64,000 nt of DNA, taken from positions 1 to 64,000 of the forward strand of contig NZ_FQWW01000004.1 of the NCBI RefSeq assembly GCF_900129795.1. Reading direction: 5' to 3'. The first letter of the stretch is position 1. Each line of letters opens with the position of its first letter. The notes under the pieces were generated by a model, which searched no databases, was not told the DNA's origin, and saw only the letters and a program-made list of their open reading frames with translations. The position numbers were made by a program, and so were the translations under genes. Source of the DNA: Flavobacterium sp. CF108 (lineage in GTDB: Bacteria; Bacteroidota; Bacteroidia; Flavobacteriales; Flavobacteriaceae). Below are positions 32,927-42,601 of this stretch, one piece after another.

Positions 32927-34918
32927 TTATATTTTTTTAAGGACTATTTTTTCATTTTGACTCGCAATAACTTTTTGAAACATATTTTTCAGTCCAGTAT
33001 ATTGTTCTGCTGCAAAAATACTGCTGTTAATTTCTTTTGAGCAGGTTATTTGAATTTTATTTCCTTCGGCAGAAAAATTTAGCATGTAGATTATATTTTT
33101 ATCTTCTGTCGCAATTCTAATAGGCTGTGGCAGAGATTCTACTTGAAAACCTTCTGGAATTTCGATATTCACATTATATTTTTGCTGATTTTTATATCCA
33201 AAATAAACCGGCATAACCCTTTGTTCCTGATTAAATGGATTCTTTGTTCTTGTAAAAAACAATAATGGGCTTACGAAAATTTTCCCTCCTATTATATCCG
33301 ACTGACTGCCTGATGTAAAAGAAAAAGTTTCCAGAATTGGATCTTTGATATTTGATTTTTGGTTCTCAATTTTATAATTTGAAATAGTCAAGTTTCCTAA
33401 TTCTGTTTCAAACTTTTCAAGATAATTATCCTGAGTTTTAGCACCATTTTCTACTCTAAAATGATAGGCATCATAATCTGTTCGAAGAATTCTGACCTGC
33501 CCGCTCATTTTTCCATCCTGATCTATTTTTGCCATCAAATTATAACTTTCTTTGGAAGGATTTGAAGGTTCTAAATCGATCTCTAATGAAGTTCCATCAT
33601 TTTTTATAAGTCTTCCTTTCCAGTTCAAAACATTTAAAGGTAAAATATTTGGAGAAGTATACTTGTGTGTTGCGTCAAGCAGAAATTGTTTTCCGTCAAT
33701 TTCTGCCGCGGCAATTACATAATTAAATCCGGTTCTGGTAGGATAAACAGGCTGTCCGTTTTCGATTGTACTTACTAAAACCGGATTTGCCTCTATTCCT
33801 GCCAGTCTAAGCATATTGATCAAAATAAAATTAATTTCGGCAACATTCCCCGTTTGATCTGTATATGCTTTTTTAGTTCCTTTATCTGTATAATAACCAT
33901 AGTTTTCATTCCAGTTCATTTTGTTTTGAACATAAGTAAAAACCAGGTTAAGTCTTTCGTTTTGAGCTTCTACATTTCCAATTAATCGTTTTACATCCTC
34001 GACTAAAAAACTGCTTTCATTAAGTTCTTTCCCGAAGCTGTCATCTTTAAAAATTGTTTTTGCCACACCTTCCCAAGTCATCGTATAATCTTTTACGGGT
34101 TGTTCCGGCATTCTTACTCTTTCCAGCTCGTGCTTAATTGCTCCTTTGTAATTTTCAATGTTATTTACATACGGTTCCTCATATAAAGCCGGGACGTTTT
34201 TTCCTGAATAATAGGCTTCAATTTGTCGATACGAAAATGATTTGGTTTGATTGTGTTCATTTTCGTATGTTTGACCTCCCGTAGAGATTTTAGAATCAGT
34301 TTCCAGCGGAATTCCGCCTATCAAAATTGGTTTGTAAATATAGAATTCTGGTATTTCTGTTTTATAATAAAAGTAGTTAACCGGAATATCGTATTGAATA
34401 TCAAAGTCAGGGAATTTTACAATATTCTCAGACTTTAAAATATATTTATATTCGATAACAGAACCCACTTTTACATTTGGTAGTGTAATCGCTTTTTCTT
34501 TCCAGTAATTATTGATTTTTTTCTTAAATGCCCCTTGATTCTCCAGTTTAGTTTTTACTATGGCTTCATTCTCCAGATTATAGGTAATTGCATCTGAAAA
34601 TTCTAAGCGGTCTTCGTTTAAGTTTTCATAACCTATATAAAATCGGACTTTTTGATCAGCCCATTTCAATCCTTCTTTTTTATAAATTTTAATTTTGACT
34701 TCGCAGACATGGTTTGCAGAAAATCCAACGTCTTTATTGTAACTAAAATAGGTTCTGCCTTTTTTAAACAATATAGCTGCTGAGGCACTGCTGTCTATAG
34801 GATGTACTTTTTCCTGAAGTTCTGCTATTGTTACTTTTCCCAATTGATAATTTTGAGATTGTACTTTTGCAATAAAAAGTAATAAAACTATAGCAGGTAA
34901 AAAATTGGACAACTTCAT
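32927..34918 (-). CDS. Secreted DUF3857/transglutaminase-like protein, copy 4 (both catalytic residues lost)
   Basis: 663 residues: signal peptide (ends KVQS-Q), DUF3857 domain (about 50-250), transglutaminase-like domain (about 310-420), DUF2569-like C-terminal beta domain. Its transglutaminase site lacks the catalytic cysteine (Val359 in TGNVAEIN) and the histidine (Asn399 in FNYVIAA), keeping only the aspartate (Asp415, LLDATH). So it is unlikely to be an active cysteine enzyme. It is the last of four tandem paralogues (40791 to 32927) with 1-20 nt spacing, and is followed 2 nt later by the MazG gene. Confidence 0.85.
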   Translation of the reverse strand: MKLSNFLPAIVLLLFIAKVQSQNYQLGKVTIAELQEKVHPIDSSASAAILFKKGRTYFSYNKDVGFSANHVCEVKIKIYKKEGLKWADQKVRFYIGYENLNEDRLEFSDAITYNLENEAIVKTKLENQGAFKKKINNYWKEKAITLPNVKVGSVIEYKYILKSENIVKFPDFDIQYDIPVNYFYYKTEIPEFYIYKPILIGGIPLETDSKISTGGQTYENEHNQTKSFSYRQIEAYYSGKNVPALYEEPYVNNIENYKGAIKHELERVRMPEQPVKDYTMTWEGVAKTIFKDDSFGKELNESSFLVEDVKRLIGNVEAQNERLNLVFTYVQNKMNWNENYGYYTDKGTKKAYTDQTGNVAEINFILINMLRLAGIEANPVLVSTIENGQPVYPTRTGFNYVIAAAEIDGKQFLLDATHKYTSPNILPLNVLNWKGRLIKNDGTSLEIDLEPSNPSKESYNLMAKIDQDGKMSGQVRILRTDYDAYHFRVENGAKTQDNYLEKFETELGNLTISNYKIENQKSNIKDPILETFSFTSGSQSDIIGGKIFVSPLLFFTRTKNPFNQEQRVMPVYFGYKNQQKYNVNIEIPEGFQVESLPQPIRIATEDKNIIYMLNFSAEGNKIQITCSKEINSSIFAAEQYTGLKNMFQKVIASQNEKIVLKKI

Positions 34919-34919
34919 A

Positions 34920-36833
34920 TTATATTCTTCTTAATACTATTTTTTCTGTTTGTTTTGCAATCATGGTCTTATAATATTCTTTGAGCATTTCATATTTTTC
35001 TATCGGAAATATGGCTCCATTGATTTGATGCACAATTGACAACTGTACTATATTCTCTACAATTGCAATATCAAATTTAAAGACTCCCAAATTGTCTTCC
35101 ATAACTACTCCTAATGATTTTGGCAAATTTTCGACTGTGAAATTAGCCGGAATTGTAATTGTAATCGCATATCGTTTTGCAAAAGGAAACCCAAAATCGA
35201 CTGGATATTCTCTTTTTTCTTGCTTAAAAGGATTTTTTTCATTTAAGAAAAAAAGCATCGGGTTTACATATATTTTATCTCCAATTATTTCAGAAAGATT
35301 TGATCCTGTAAAAGAAAATGATTCAGAAACTGGCTCTGAAATTTCATTTTGATTTGTCCTTTTATAGTTACTTATTTCAATTTTGCCGTTTTCATTTTCT
35401 AATTTCTCAATATAAGTTTCATCATTCTCTTTGGCTGTTTTTGTTCTAAAATTGAATGCATCATAATCTGAATATTGTCTTCTTGTTTTTCCTTCTATTT
35501 TTCCATCTTCTTTAACCTCAAAAATCATAGAAACAAGGTCATTTGAGTTTTTCTTAGGCATCAAATCCACCGTATCTGAAGTTCCATCTTTACGAATTAA
35601 TCTTCCTACCCAGTTCAAATCTCTTAACGGCAAAACATTTATTGTTGAAAATTCATCTGTAGCATCTAATAGGGCAATTCCTGTTGGGGTTTCAACTCCT
35701 GCTATTACATAATTAAAACCTTGCGTACTAGGAAAAAAGTTAATTCCGTTAGATCTGGTGCTTATTAAAACCGGATGCGCCTCCAAACCTGAATAACGCA
35801 GCATTGCAGTCAGCATTAAATTAATATCTGCACAATTTCCTGTTTTATCTTTGTATGCTTTTCTTACACCTTTATCACAGCTATATCCTAAATAATTATT
35901 CCATTTTATGTTAGATTTTACATAATTAAGAATTGCTGTCATTTTATCTTCGGGCCTTGTTTTACCTTCTAAAAGTAATTTAAGATCTTCTTCAAAATAT
36001 CCTGTTTTATTTAATTCCGGTCCAAAATCTTCATATTCATAAATTGTTTTTGCAACAGTTGGCCAATTTGTAGAAAACGATTTAAAAAACGTTCCCGGAA
36101 TAGAGATTGTTTCAAGTTCGTGAGAAATAGAGGCACAGTAATTTTTTATATTGTTAACGTAGTCCTCCTCTTTCATTGCTGGCAGATTTTGAAGACAATA
36201 GGTAGTTTCCTTTGCTAAATAAGTATAAGTATTACTTGCAATTTGACTCGTTACTTTGGGAATAAAAAAGCCTGTGAAATTTCTTTTAAAAGTAAATGCA
36301 TCAGGAATTATTGTTTTAAATTCTGAATAATTTACCGGAATAGTTTTTTGAAAATCCCAATCTCGGATACCGCCTCCGTTAGTTTTAATTTTATATTCGA
36401 TAACAGAACCTTCTTTAACATCCGGAAAAGTGATTTTTTTTAACCAATAATTTTTATTGTTCTTATCAATAAATTCACTTTCAGGTTTTAATTTAGATTT
36501 TATAATCTTTCCGTCTGTTAAATTGTATGTAAAAACATCCGTTAGGCTAATTGTATTTAGTTTTCCCGCTGGAAATGCAAACTGTGCATTAGCCCAATCA
36601 TATCCTTCTTTCTTGTAAATTTTTATACGAATCCGGATTGTAGTATGTGAATCATTATTATCTATTTCAGAAATCCCTTTGCAAAATAAAATTGCCGCAA
36701 CAGCTCCAGAATCGAGAGGATGTACTTTTTCTTCAAGTTCAGCAATAGTTACTTTTCCTAACTCGTAATTTTGGGATTGTACCTTTACAATAAAAAGAAA
36801 AAATAAAACAAATACTGAACTTGAAAATTTCAT
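34920..36833 (-). CDS. Secreted DUF3857/transglutaminase-like protein, copy 3 (Cys kept, His lost)
   Basis: 637 residues, signal peptide ending KVQS-Q. It retains the cysteine (Cys334, TGNCADINLML) but has Asn374 where histidine is expected (QGFNYVIAG); Asp390 is present. It is nearest to copy 2 by eye, with matching stretches such as DKGVRKAYKxKTGN and GPELNKTGYFEEDLK. The gene begins 2 nt after copy 2 ends, so it is translationally coupled. Probably periplasmic or surface-exposed; DUF3857 proteins often accompany outer-membrane functions but have no known reaction. Confidence 0.85.
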   Translation of the reverse strand: MKFSSSVFVLFFLFIVKVQSQNYELGKVTIAELEEKVHPLDSGAVAAILFCKGISEIDNNDSHTTIRIRIKIYKKEGYDWANAQFAFPAGKLNTISLTDVFTYNLTDGKIIKSKLKPESEFIDKNNKNYWLKKITFPDVKEGSVIEYKIKTNGGGIRDWDFQKTIPVNYSEFKTIIPDAFTFKRNFTGFFIPKVTSQIASNTYTYLAKETTYCLQNLPAMKEEDYVNNIKNYCASISHELETISIPGTFFKSFSTNWPTVAKTIYEYEDFGPELNKTGYFEEDLKLLLEGKTRPEDKMTAILNYVKSNIKWNNYLGYSCDKGVRKAYKDKTGNCADINLMLTAMLRYSGLEAHPVLISTRSNGINFFPSTQGFNYVIAGVETPTGIALLDATDEFSTINVLPLRDLNWVGRLIRKDGTSDTVDLMPKKNSNDLVSMIFEVKEDGKIEGKTRRQYSDYDAFNFRTKTAKENDETYIEKLENENGKIEISNYKRTNQNEISEPVSESFSFTGSNLSEIIGDKIYVNPMLFFLNEKNPFKQEKREYPVDFGFPFAKRYAITITIPANFTVENLPKSLGVVMEDNLGVFKFDIAIVENIVQLSIVHQINGAIFPIEKYEMLKEYYKTMIAKQTEKIVLRRI

Positions 36834-36835
36834 AC

Positions 36836-38863
36836 TTAAATTCTTTTTAATACTATTTTTTCAGTCTCTTTGGCTATCATTGCTTTGTAATATTCCTTTA
36901 GCATTTCGTATTTTTCAGGTGATACAATCGCCTCGTTTATTTGATGCAAAATTGATAATTGAAGCACGTTTGCACTTGCAGCAATATTAAACTTAAAAGT
37001 TCCCAAATTATCCTCCATAGATATAGCTGCCGGAGCTGGTAATGTCTCAACTGCAAAACCTTCCGGAATTTGAATTGTAATATTGAATTTATCCGTAAAA
37101 GGATAACTAAAATCTACAGGATATTCTCTAACCTCTTGTGTAAAAGGGTTCTTATCTTTTGTAAAAAACAGCATTGGGCTTACATAAATTTTACCTCCAA
37201 TAAGTTCACATAAATTTGTTCCCGTAAAAGAATAGGTCTCTGTTATAGGCTGCAAAATATCTTTTTCATTTGTTTTAACGTATTCGCTTATTTCGATTTT
37301 ATTGTTTCTATTTTCCAGTTTTTCAAGATATTCTTCTTCCTTCAGGCTGCTAATGTTATCTCTCGTAATCATTGCATTATAATCTGTAGATTGTCTTCTT
37401 GCTTTTCCTGTAATTTTCCCATCGGCATCAATACTGTATGTCATAAAAACATAATCATTGGATGTTTTTTCAGGCATTAAATTTATTTCTTCAGATGTTC
37501 CATCTTTTCGAATTAATCTTCCTGACCAATTTAGAACTCTTAAGGGTAAAATATTTGGAGTTGAAAGTTTCTCAGATGCATCTAATAAAATATATCCGTT
37601 TGGAGTTTCTACTGCCGCAATTACATAATTAAATGCTGTTCTATTTGGAAATAAAGCTATCCCGTTAGAACGCGTACTAACCAATACCGGATTTGCCGTT
37701 AAACCAGAATAACGCAGCATTGCGGTAAGCATTAAATTAATATCGGCAATATTTCCTGTTTTTTCTTTGTATGCTTTTCGAACTCCATTATCACAGCTAT
37801 ATCCTGTATAATTGTTCCATTTTACACTAGACTTGACATGGTTAAAAACAGCCCATATTTTTTCCTCCGGAGTGTTTAGACCTGTCAGCAGTTTTTTCAA
37901 ATCCTCTTCAAAGTATCCTGTTTTGTTTAATTCAGGTCCAAAATCATCATAATCATAAATTGTTTTCACTACAGAATTCCAATCTGTTGAATAGGGTTTC
38001 ATTGGTCTGTTAGGAAACTTTGTCATTGATAATTCATGAGAAATAGAAGAAGTATAATTATCAATATTGTTCACAAAAGCTTCCTCTTTCATTGCCGGGA
38101 AATTCTCAGCTACATATGTTGTTTTAGTTTCTGAATAGTCTATTTTATCCTGAGTAAATTCTGTTCTAACAGCTCCGCCGCCAAATCCTCCTGAATTATA
38201 TCTTTCTTTCGAATTTATAATAATTGCTTTGTTGTTTTTTTCCGAAGTTACTTTAGGAAAAATATATCCTTTTTGTCTTGGACTAAAAACATAATATTCA
38301 GGTATATAAGTAGAAAATTCAGAATAATTTACCGGAATGCTCGTTTGAAAATCCCAATCACGAATCATTCCGTCACTCGGACTTTTAATAGTGTATTTAA
38401 ATTCGATAACTGAGCCTTCTTTAACATTTGGCATCGTTATTTTTTTTCGACTTCTGTATTTACTCACAACTTCATCAAATATACCATCGCTTTTTAGTTT
38501 GGTGCCTTCGACTTTACCCCCAACTAAATTATATGTTACAGCATCATTGAATGTAACTTTTTCTCTAAAATCGCTATTATAAATGTATAAGACTTCATGG
38601 TTTGCCCAATCATAGCCTTCTTTTTTATATATTTTTATACGTGTTTCAACATCAGTAATTGTCACAAAACCATCTGTTTGATCGTATTCAACTCTGGCTT
38701 TTCCTCTTTTAAACAATATAGCAGCTGCGGCTGATGAATCTTTTGGATGCACTTTTTGTTCCAGCTCTGCAATAGAAACTTTTCCTAATTTAAATTCTTG
38801 TGCACTTGCTTCTGAAATAAACAGCGAGACAATTGCCAGACAAAAAATTTTAATAATGTTCAT
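36836..38863 (-). CDS. Secreted DUF3857/transglutaminase-like protein, copy 2 (both catalytic residues lost)
   Basis: 675 residues, signal peptide ending ASAQ. Site: Ile372 (TGNIADINLML) for cysteine, Asn412 (AFNYVIAAV) for histidine, Asp428 (LLDASE). An insertion near residue 222 (SGGFGGGAV) is glycine-rich and unique in the set. Opening motif KLGKVSIAELEQKVHPKDSS is shared with copies 3 and 4. It lies 20 nt after copy 1. Expected in the periplasm; no enzymatic role can be claimed. Confidence 0.85.
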   Translation of the reverse strand: MNIIKIFCLAIVSLFISEASAQEFKLGKVSIAELEQKVHPKDSSAAAAILFKRGKARVEYDQTDGFVTITDVETRIKIYKKEGYDWANHEVLYIYNSDFREKVTFNDAVTYNLVGGKVEGTKLKSDGIFDEVVSKYRSRKKITMPNVKEGSVIEFKYTIKSPSDGMIRDWDFQTSIPVNYSEFSTYIPEYYVFSPRQKGYIFPKVTSEKNNKAIIINSKERYNSGGFGGGAVRTEFTQDKIDYSETKTTYVAENFPAMKEEAFVNNIDNYTSSISHELSMTKFPNRPMKPYSTDWNSVVKTIYDYDDFGPELNKTGYFEEDLKKLLTGLNTPEEKIWAVFNHVKSSVKWNNYTGYSCDNGVRKAYKEKTGNIADINLMLTAMLRYSGLTANPVLVSTRSNGIALFPNRTAFNYVIAAVETPNGYILLDASEKLSTPNILPLRVLNWSGRLIRKDGTSEEINLMPEKTSNDYVFMTYSIDADGKITGKARRQSTDYNAMITRDNISSLKEEEYLEKLENRNNKIEISEYVKTNEKDILQPITETYSFTGTNLCELIGGKIYVSPMLFFTKDKNPFTQEVREYPVDFSYPFTDKFNITIQIPEGFAVETLPAPAAISMEDNLGTFKFNIAASANVLQLSILHQINEAIVSPEKYEMLKEYYKAMIAKETEKIVLKRI

Positions 38864-38883
38864 TTGTATATGATTGATTTTGG

Positions 38884-40791
38884 TTAGTTTTTATTTAATA
38901 TAATTTTTGCATTGTCATTTCTTGACACCTGCTCTATAAAAAGACGGTATTCATCATATTCTTTGTTTGAATACTTTCCTTTATTTACAAACATAGAGCG
39001 TTTGTAAATCAGTTTATTATTGTCTTTTTTGATAATTTCGGTTTTGTATTCTCCAAATTTCCCTTTTAATTCAAAGTTTGAAGGCAGAAATTCTATTGAA
39101 AAACCAGCTGGAAGATTGATTTCGATTTCATCTGTATCTAAATATCCACGCTGAATTTGAAATGGATTTTTACGGTTTCTGATTCGTTTTATACTTCCCG
39201 TATATTGATTAAAAGCATCAACCACAAACATCATTTTTGTACCCGTAATTGTTCCGTAATTTGAAGCATTAATCTGAGCATCTTCAATAAAACGAACATT
39301 TTCCTTATCGTTTGTAAAAGTTATTTTGCCCAATTTCAAATTATTGATATTATCCCAATAATCTTTGTAATGTTCTTCTTTTTCATTGGGCTGCATGGTT
39401 TCAACTCTTGATTTTGAAGCGTATTGACTTCCTTGTGATGCAATTTTTAAAACACCTGAAAAATTTCCGTTTTCATCAATTGTATAAGTTCCTTTTCCTT
39501 CCTGCGTATTTCCTTTATCATCATAAATTTTAGTACGAACAATTTCTCCTCCTTCAGGTTTTACTACTAAAACATCACGGTCATCTGTAAAAATGCCCTG
39601 ATATCCAAAAGGATCATCCTGACTTGTACATTCTAACCAGATATAATTATTCCCGTTTGGAACGGCAAGAATCATATGATTGCCCTGCATCGAAACAAAA
39701 TCTGACTGAATATCTAACTTATAACGATCTCCATATAAAATGGTATTATAAGATGGTACATCTACAACCTCCAGAAGTGCTTTTGTATAATTTGATAGTG
39801 CTTTACAATCTCCATAACCTAAACGATCTACATCACTGGCAAACATAGGTTTCCATCCTCCTATACCAACTGCAATATTCACGTATCTGGATTTTTTTTG
39901 AACATAATCGTAAATAATTTTAGCTTTCTTGACAGGATCTTTTTCGTCTCCTACAAGTGCTTTTATTTTTACTTTGGTTTCATCTGGTAAAACAGTAGTT
40001 CCGTTTAAGATTTTTTCTCCGTACCATTTTCCAAATGCTTCCCATGTAGCAGCTTTTCCGTCAACTCCTTCTAAGTGAAAATTTTCTAATCCCATCATAA
40101 CTTTAGGAAAAAGCTCTCCGTAAGAGGGACTCAAATCTTCTTGTTTCTGAACCACAATATTTGTTGCTATATAACTTAAATTCGTATCAGTATCTGTCGG
40201 TTTTTTAATATTGAAACCATCAAATCGGAATTCTTTCTTTTTAAATCCCAATTCTTTAGGAAAAGTAACATTCAAAACACATTTCTCTACGCTTAGATTA
40301 TAAGCTCCCAAGAAATACCATTGCGGTATAAAGGCTGTATTTGAAGTTTCTGTTTCACAGGTGTAAACAATTGTAAAAGGATATGAGATTGGTGTATAAT
40401 CTAAATAAAGTACCCGATTATCTGAAAACAGCGTACTGCCGCTAACTGCGCTTTGATCTCTAAAATCTTTTTTCCTGATTTTTTTTATCTCATTTCCTAA
40501 TGCATCATAAACTATGGCTTCTATATTTTTTATTGAAGTAGTTTTATCATAATGCGCATAGGCATCAATATCATTTAAACCTTTTTCATTTAAGACAGAA
40601 ACAGCCCTTTGGGTTTTTATATTCATGCTTCTTTGTGAAGCAATAATAATATCCATCTGATCTAATCGAACAACAGCATTAGCATTTTGTTTAAGACTGT
40701 CAGGTATAAATAGTGTAGAATAATTGTTCTTCTGAGCAGAAGAAACAAAAGAAAATAAGACAAAAAACAGCCCGCAAAAGGTAGATTTCAT
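38884..40791 (-). CDS. Secreted DUF3857/transglutaminase-like protein, copy 1 (Cys and His kept)
   Basis: 635 residues, signal peptide ending VSSAQ. The only copy with both Cys329 (GYGDCKALSNY) and His372 (QGNHMILAV); the third position is Glu387 (WLECTSQDDPFG), as in many Bacteroidetes relatives. It has the least similarity to the other three (no LGKVxIAEL opening) and is the first gene of the run, 63 nt after dtd. So an active-like founder is followed by three decayed paralogues. Confidence 0.86.
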   Translation of the reverse strand: MKSTFCGLFFVLFSFVSSAQKNNYSTLFIPDSLKQNANAVVRLDQMDIIIASQRSMNIKTQRAVSVLNEKGLNDIDAYAHYDKTTSIKNIEAIVYDALGNEIKKIRKKDFRDQSAVSGSTLFSDNRVLYLDYTPISYPFTIVYTCETETSNTAFIPQWYFLGAYNLSVEKCVLNVTFPKELGFKKKEFRFDGFNIKKPTDTDTNLSYIATNIVVQKQEDLSPSYGELFPKVMMGLENFHLEGVDGKAATWEAFGKWYGEKILNGTTVLPDETKVKIKALVGDEKDPVKKAKIIYDYVQKKSRYVNIAVGIGGWKPMFASDVDRLGYGDCKALSNYTKALLEVVDVPSYNTILYGDRYKLDIQSDFVSMQGNHMILAVPNGNNYIWLECTSQDDPFGYQGIFTDDRDVLVVKPEGGEIVRTKIYDDKGNTQEGKGTYTIDENGNFSGVLKIASQGSQYASKSRVETMQPNEKEEHYKDYWDNINNLKLGKITFTNDKENVRFIEDAQINASNYGTITGTKMMFVVDAFNQYTGSIKRIRNRKNPFQIQRGYLDTDEIEINLPAGFSIEFLPSNFELKGKFGEYKTEIIKKDNNKLIYKRSMFVNKGKYSNKEYDEYRLFIEQVSRNDNAKIILNKN

Positions 40792-40854
40792 TAGTAAGTA
40801 ATTTCGTCAAATATATATTATTTTTAGAAATTCTTAACATTTGTTGAGTTATTT

Positions 40855-41307
40855 TTACTCTTTGTTTTTGCTATCGATTATGATCGTTACAGGGCCATCA
40901 TTTAATAAGCTGACTTTCATGTCAGCACCAAAAATTCCGGTTTGTATTTTCTTACCAAATTCTTTTCCTAAAGCTTTCACAAAGTTTTCGTACATAGGAA
41001 TTGCAAACTCAGGTTTTGAAGCTTTTATGTAAGATGGTCGGTTTCCTTTTTTTGTAGAAGCGTGAAGTGTAAATTGACTGACAACAATAATTTCACCGTC
41101 GATATCCTGAACCGAGCAGTTCATGACATCATTTTCGTCACCAAAGATTCTCATTTTTATGATTTTTCCGGCAAGCCAGTCAATGTCTTCCTGAGTATCG
41201 GCATCTTCAATTCCAACTAAAACTAATAATCCTTTTTTAATATCGGCTGTTTTTTGACCATCAACGGTTACTGATGCTTCGGAAACTCTTTGTACGACTA
41301 CTTTCAT
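40855..41307 (-). CDS. dtd: D-aminoacyl-tRNA deacylase
   Basis: 150 residues. It removes D-amino acids (and Gly from tRNA-Ala) from charged tRNA. Signatures: MKVVVQRVSEASVTVDG at the start, SQFTLHASTKKGNRPSY (the SQFTL motif), and the cross-subunit GP motif in SLLNDGPVTIIID at the end. Normal length. It lies 141 nt after rsgA on the same strand, and the gap holds a GTAG-headed palindrome. Confidence 0.95.
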   Translation of the reverse strand: MKVVVQRVSEASVTVDGQKTADIKKGLLVLVGIEDADTQEDIDWLAGKIIKMRIFGDENDVMNCSVQDIDGEIIVVSQFTLHASTKKGNRPSYIKASKPEFAIPMYENFVKALGKEFGKKIQTGIFGADMKVSLLNDGPVTIIIDSKNKE

Positions 41308-41328
41308 TATTACAGAAGGTGGTTTTAT

Positions 41329-41360
41329 GCCACAGATTAAAGGATTTAACAGATTTTAAA
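41329..41360. repeat. Single GCCACAGATTAAA repeat arm
   Basis: GCCACAGATTAAAGGATTTAACAG arm related to the middle arm of the 27765-28173 element; no matching right arm is present. Confidence 0.55.
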
Positions 41361-41370
41361 TTCTAGCGTT

Positions 41371-41394
41371 AGATGCACTGCAGTGTATCTCTAC
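41371..41394 (-). repeat. GTAG-headed palindrome, copy 2
   Basis: Minus strand GTAGAGATACACTGCAGTGC followed by ATCT. Compared with 697-720 the core CACTGCAGTG and the GTAG head are kept, but the outer pairs change (GACG to GATA on one side, CGTC to CATC on the other), only partly compensated. Confidence 0.55.
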
Positions 41395-41448
41395 ATTTGA
41401 ATACTTTGTCTTTTTGGAATTTGGAATTTGAAAAAATTGGTATTTCAA

Positions 41449-42426
41449 TTACTTCCTTGTTTCATCACTCGCTGCACGATCATCACCATAAATATCAGTA
41501 CGATAATGTTCTTCATCGCCTTCTAATATTTTTAGATAACTATTGTAACGTGACCATGCAATTTCATCTTTTTCTAAAGCCGCTTTTATAGCGCAATGCG
41601 GTTCTTCTTTATGCAGACAATTATTAAACTTGCATTGATCTTTCAGTTTGAAGAATTCCGGAAAATAACCGCTGATTTCTGATGGCTCCATATCGACGAT
41701 TCCGAAGCCTTTTATTCCCGGAGTATCGATGATTCGGGCATCAAAAGATAAATCATACATTTCGGCAAAAGTCGTTGTATGCTGTCCTTGTTTGCTTTGT
41801 TCTGAAATTATAGAGGTTTTTAAATGAAGACTTGGTTCCATTGCGTTTACCAAAGTTGATTTTCCAACTCCAGAATGTCCGGAAAACATACTTACTTTTC
41901 CAATCATCATTTCTTTAAGTTTATCAACACCTTTGTTTTCTGTTGATGAAATTCTGAGGCATTTATATCCAATTTCGGTATAAATATGCTGTAAATAAAG
42001 CTGATCGTCTAAAGTCTGTTCATTGAGGGTATCGATTTTGTTGAAAATCAAAACTGCTTCGATTCCGTATGCTTCTGCAGTAACTAAAAAACGGTCAATA
42101 AAACTTGTAGTTGTGGGTGGATTATCAATTGTAACCAGTAAAAAAACCTGATCAATATTTGATGCAATAATATGTATTTGCTTTGACAAGTTAACCGATT
42201 TACGAACAATGTAATTTTTTCTTTCGTGAATATTATGAATTGTACCTGTAACGGCATCCGAAGTTTCTTCTAATTCATAATCGACAATATCGCCTACAGC
42301 AATTGGGTTAGTACTTTTAATACCTTTCATTCTGAATTTCCCTTTCATACGGCATTCTATAAAATCTCCTTTTTCAGATTTTACGGTGTACCAGCTTCCT
42401 GTAGATTTATATACGATTCCTGTCAT
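41449..42426 (-). CDS. rsgA: Ribosome small-subunit-dependent GTPase A
   Basis: 325 residues. Order of the GTPase motifs is permuted, as in RsgA: G4 (FNKID) precedes G1 (GHSGVGKS, about residue 185) and G3 (DTPG). The C-terminal zinc-binding CKFNNCLHKEEPHC follows. An OB-fold occupies the N-terminus. RsgA acts in late 30S subunit assembly. It is monocistronic by spacing (141 nt to dtd, 175 nt from the next gene). Confidence 0.96.
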   Translation of the reverse strand: MTGIVYKSTGSWYTVKSEKGDFIECRMKGKFRMKGIKSTNPIAVGDIVDYELEETSDAVTGTIHNIHERKNYIVRKSVNLSKQIHIIASNIDQVFLLVTIDNPPTTTSFIDRFLVTAEAYGIEAVLIFNKIDTLNEQTLDDQLYLQHIYTEIGYKCLRISSTENKGVDKLKEMMIGKVSMFSGHSGVGKSTLVNAMEPSLHLKTSIISEQSKQGQHTTTFAEMYDLSFDARIIDTPGIKGFGIVDMEPSEISGYFPEFFKLKDQCKFNNCLHKEEPHCAIKAALEKDEIAWSRYNSYLKILEGDEEHYRTDIYGDDRAASDETRK

Positions 42427-42562
42427 TCTTTAATTTTAGATTGCTGATTTTAGATTTTAGATTCAAATCCTAAATCTTTGCAAAGATAAACGATTGTTTT
42501 TCGTTTAAAGTTCAAAAGTTTAAAGTTTTTAATCAGATATACGCTGACTGTGGCTATTAAAT

Positions 42563-42597
42563 AAAAAAGGTTGTGAAATGATTCACAACCTTTTTAC
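42563..42597 (-). terminator. Terminator of the 551-residue gene
   Basis: Hairpin AGGTTGTGAA-ATGA-TTCACAACCT flanked by A and T runs; 5 nt past the stop at 42602. Confidence 0.85.
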
Positions 42598-42601
42598 ATT
42601 T

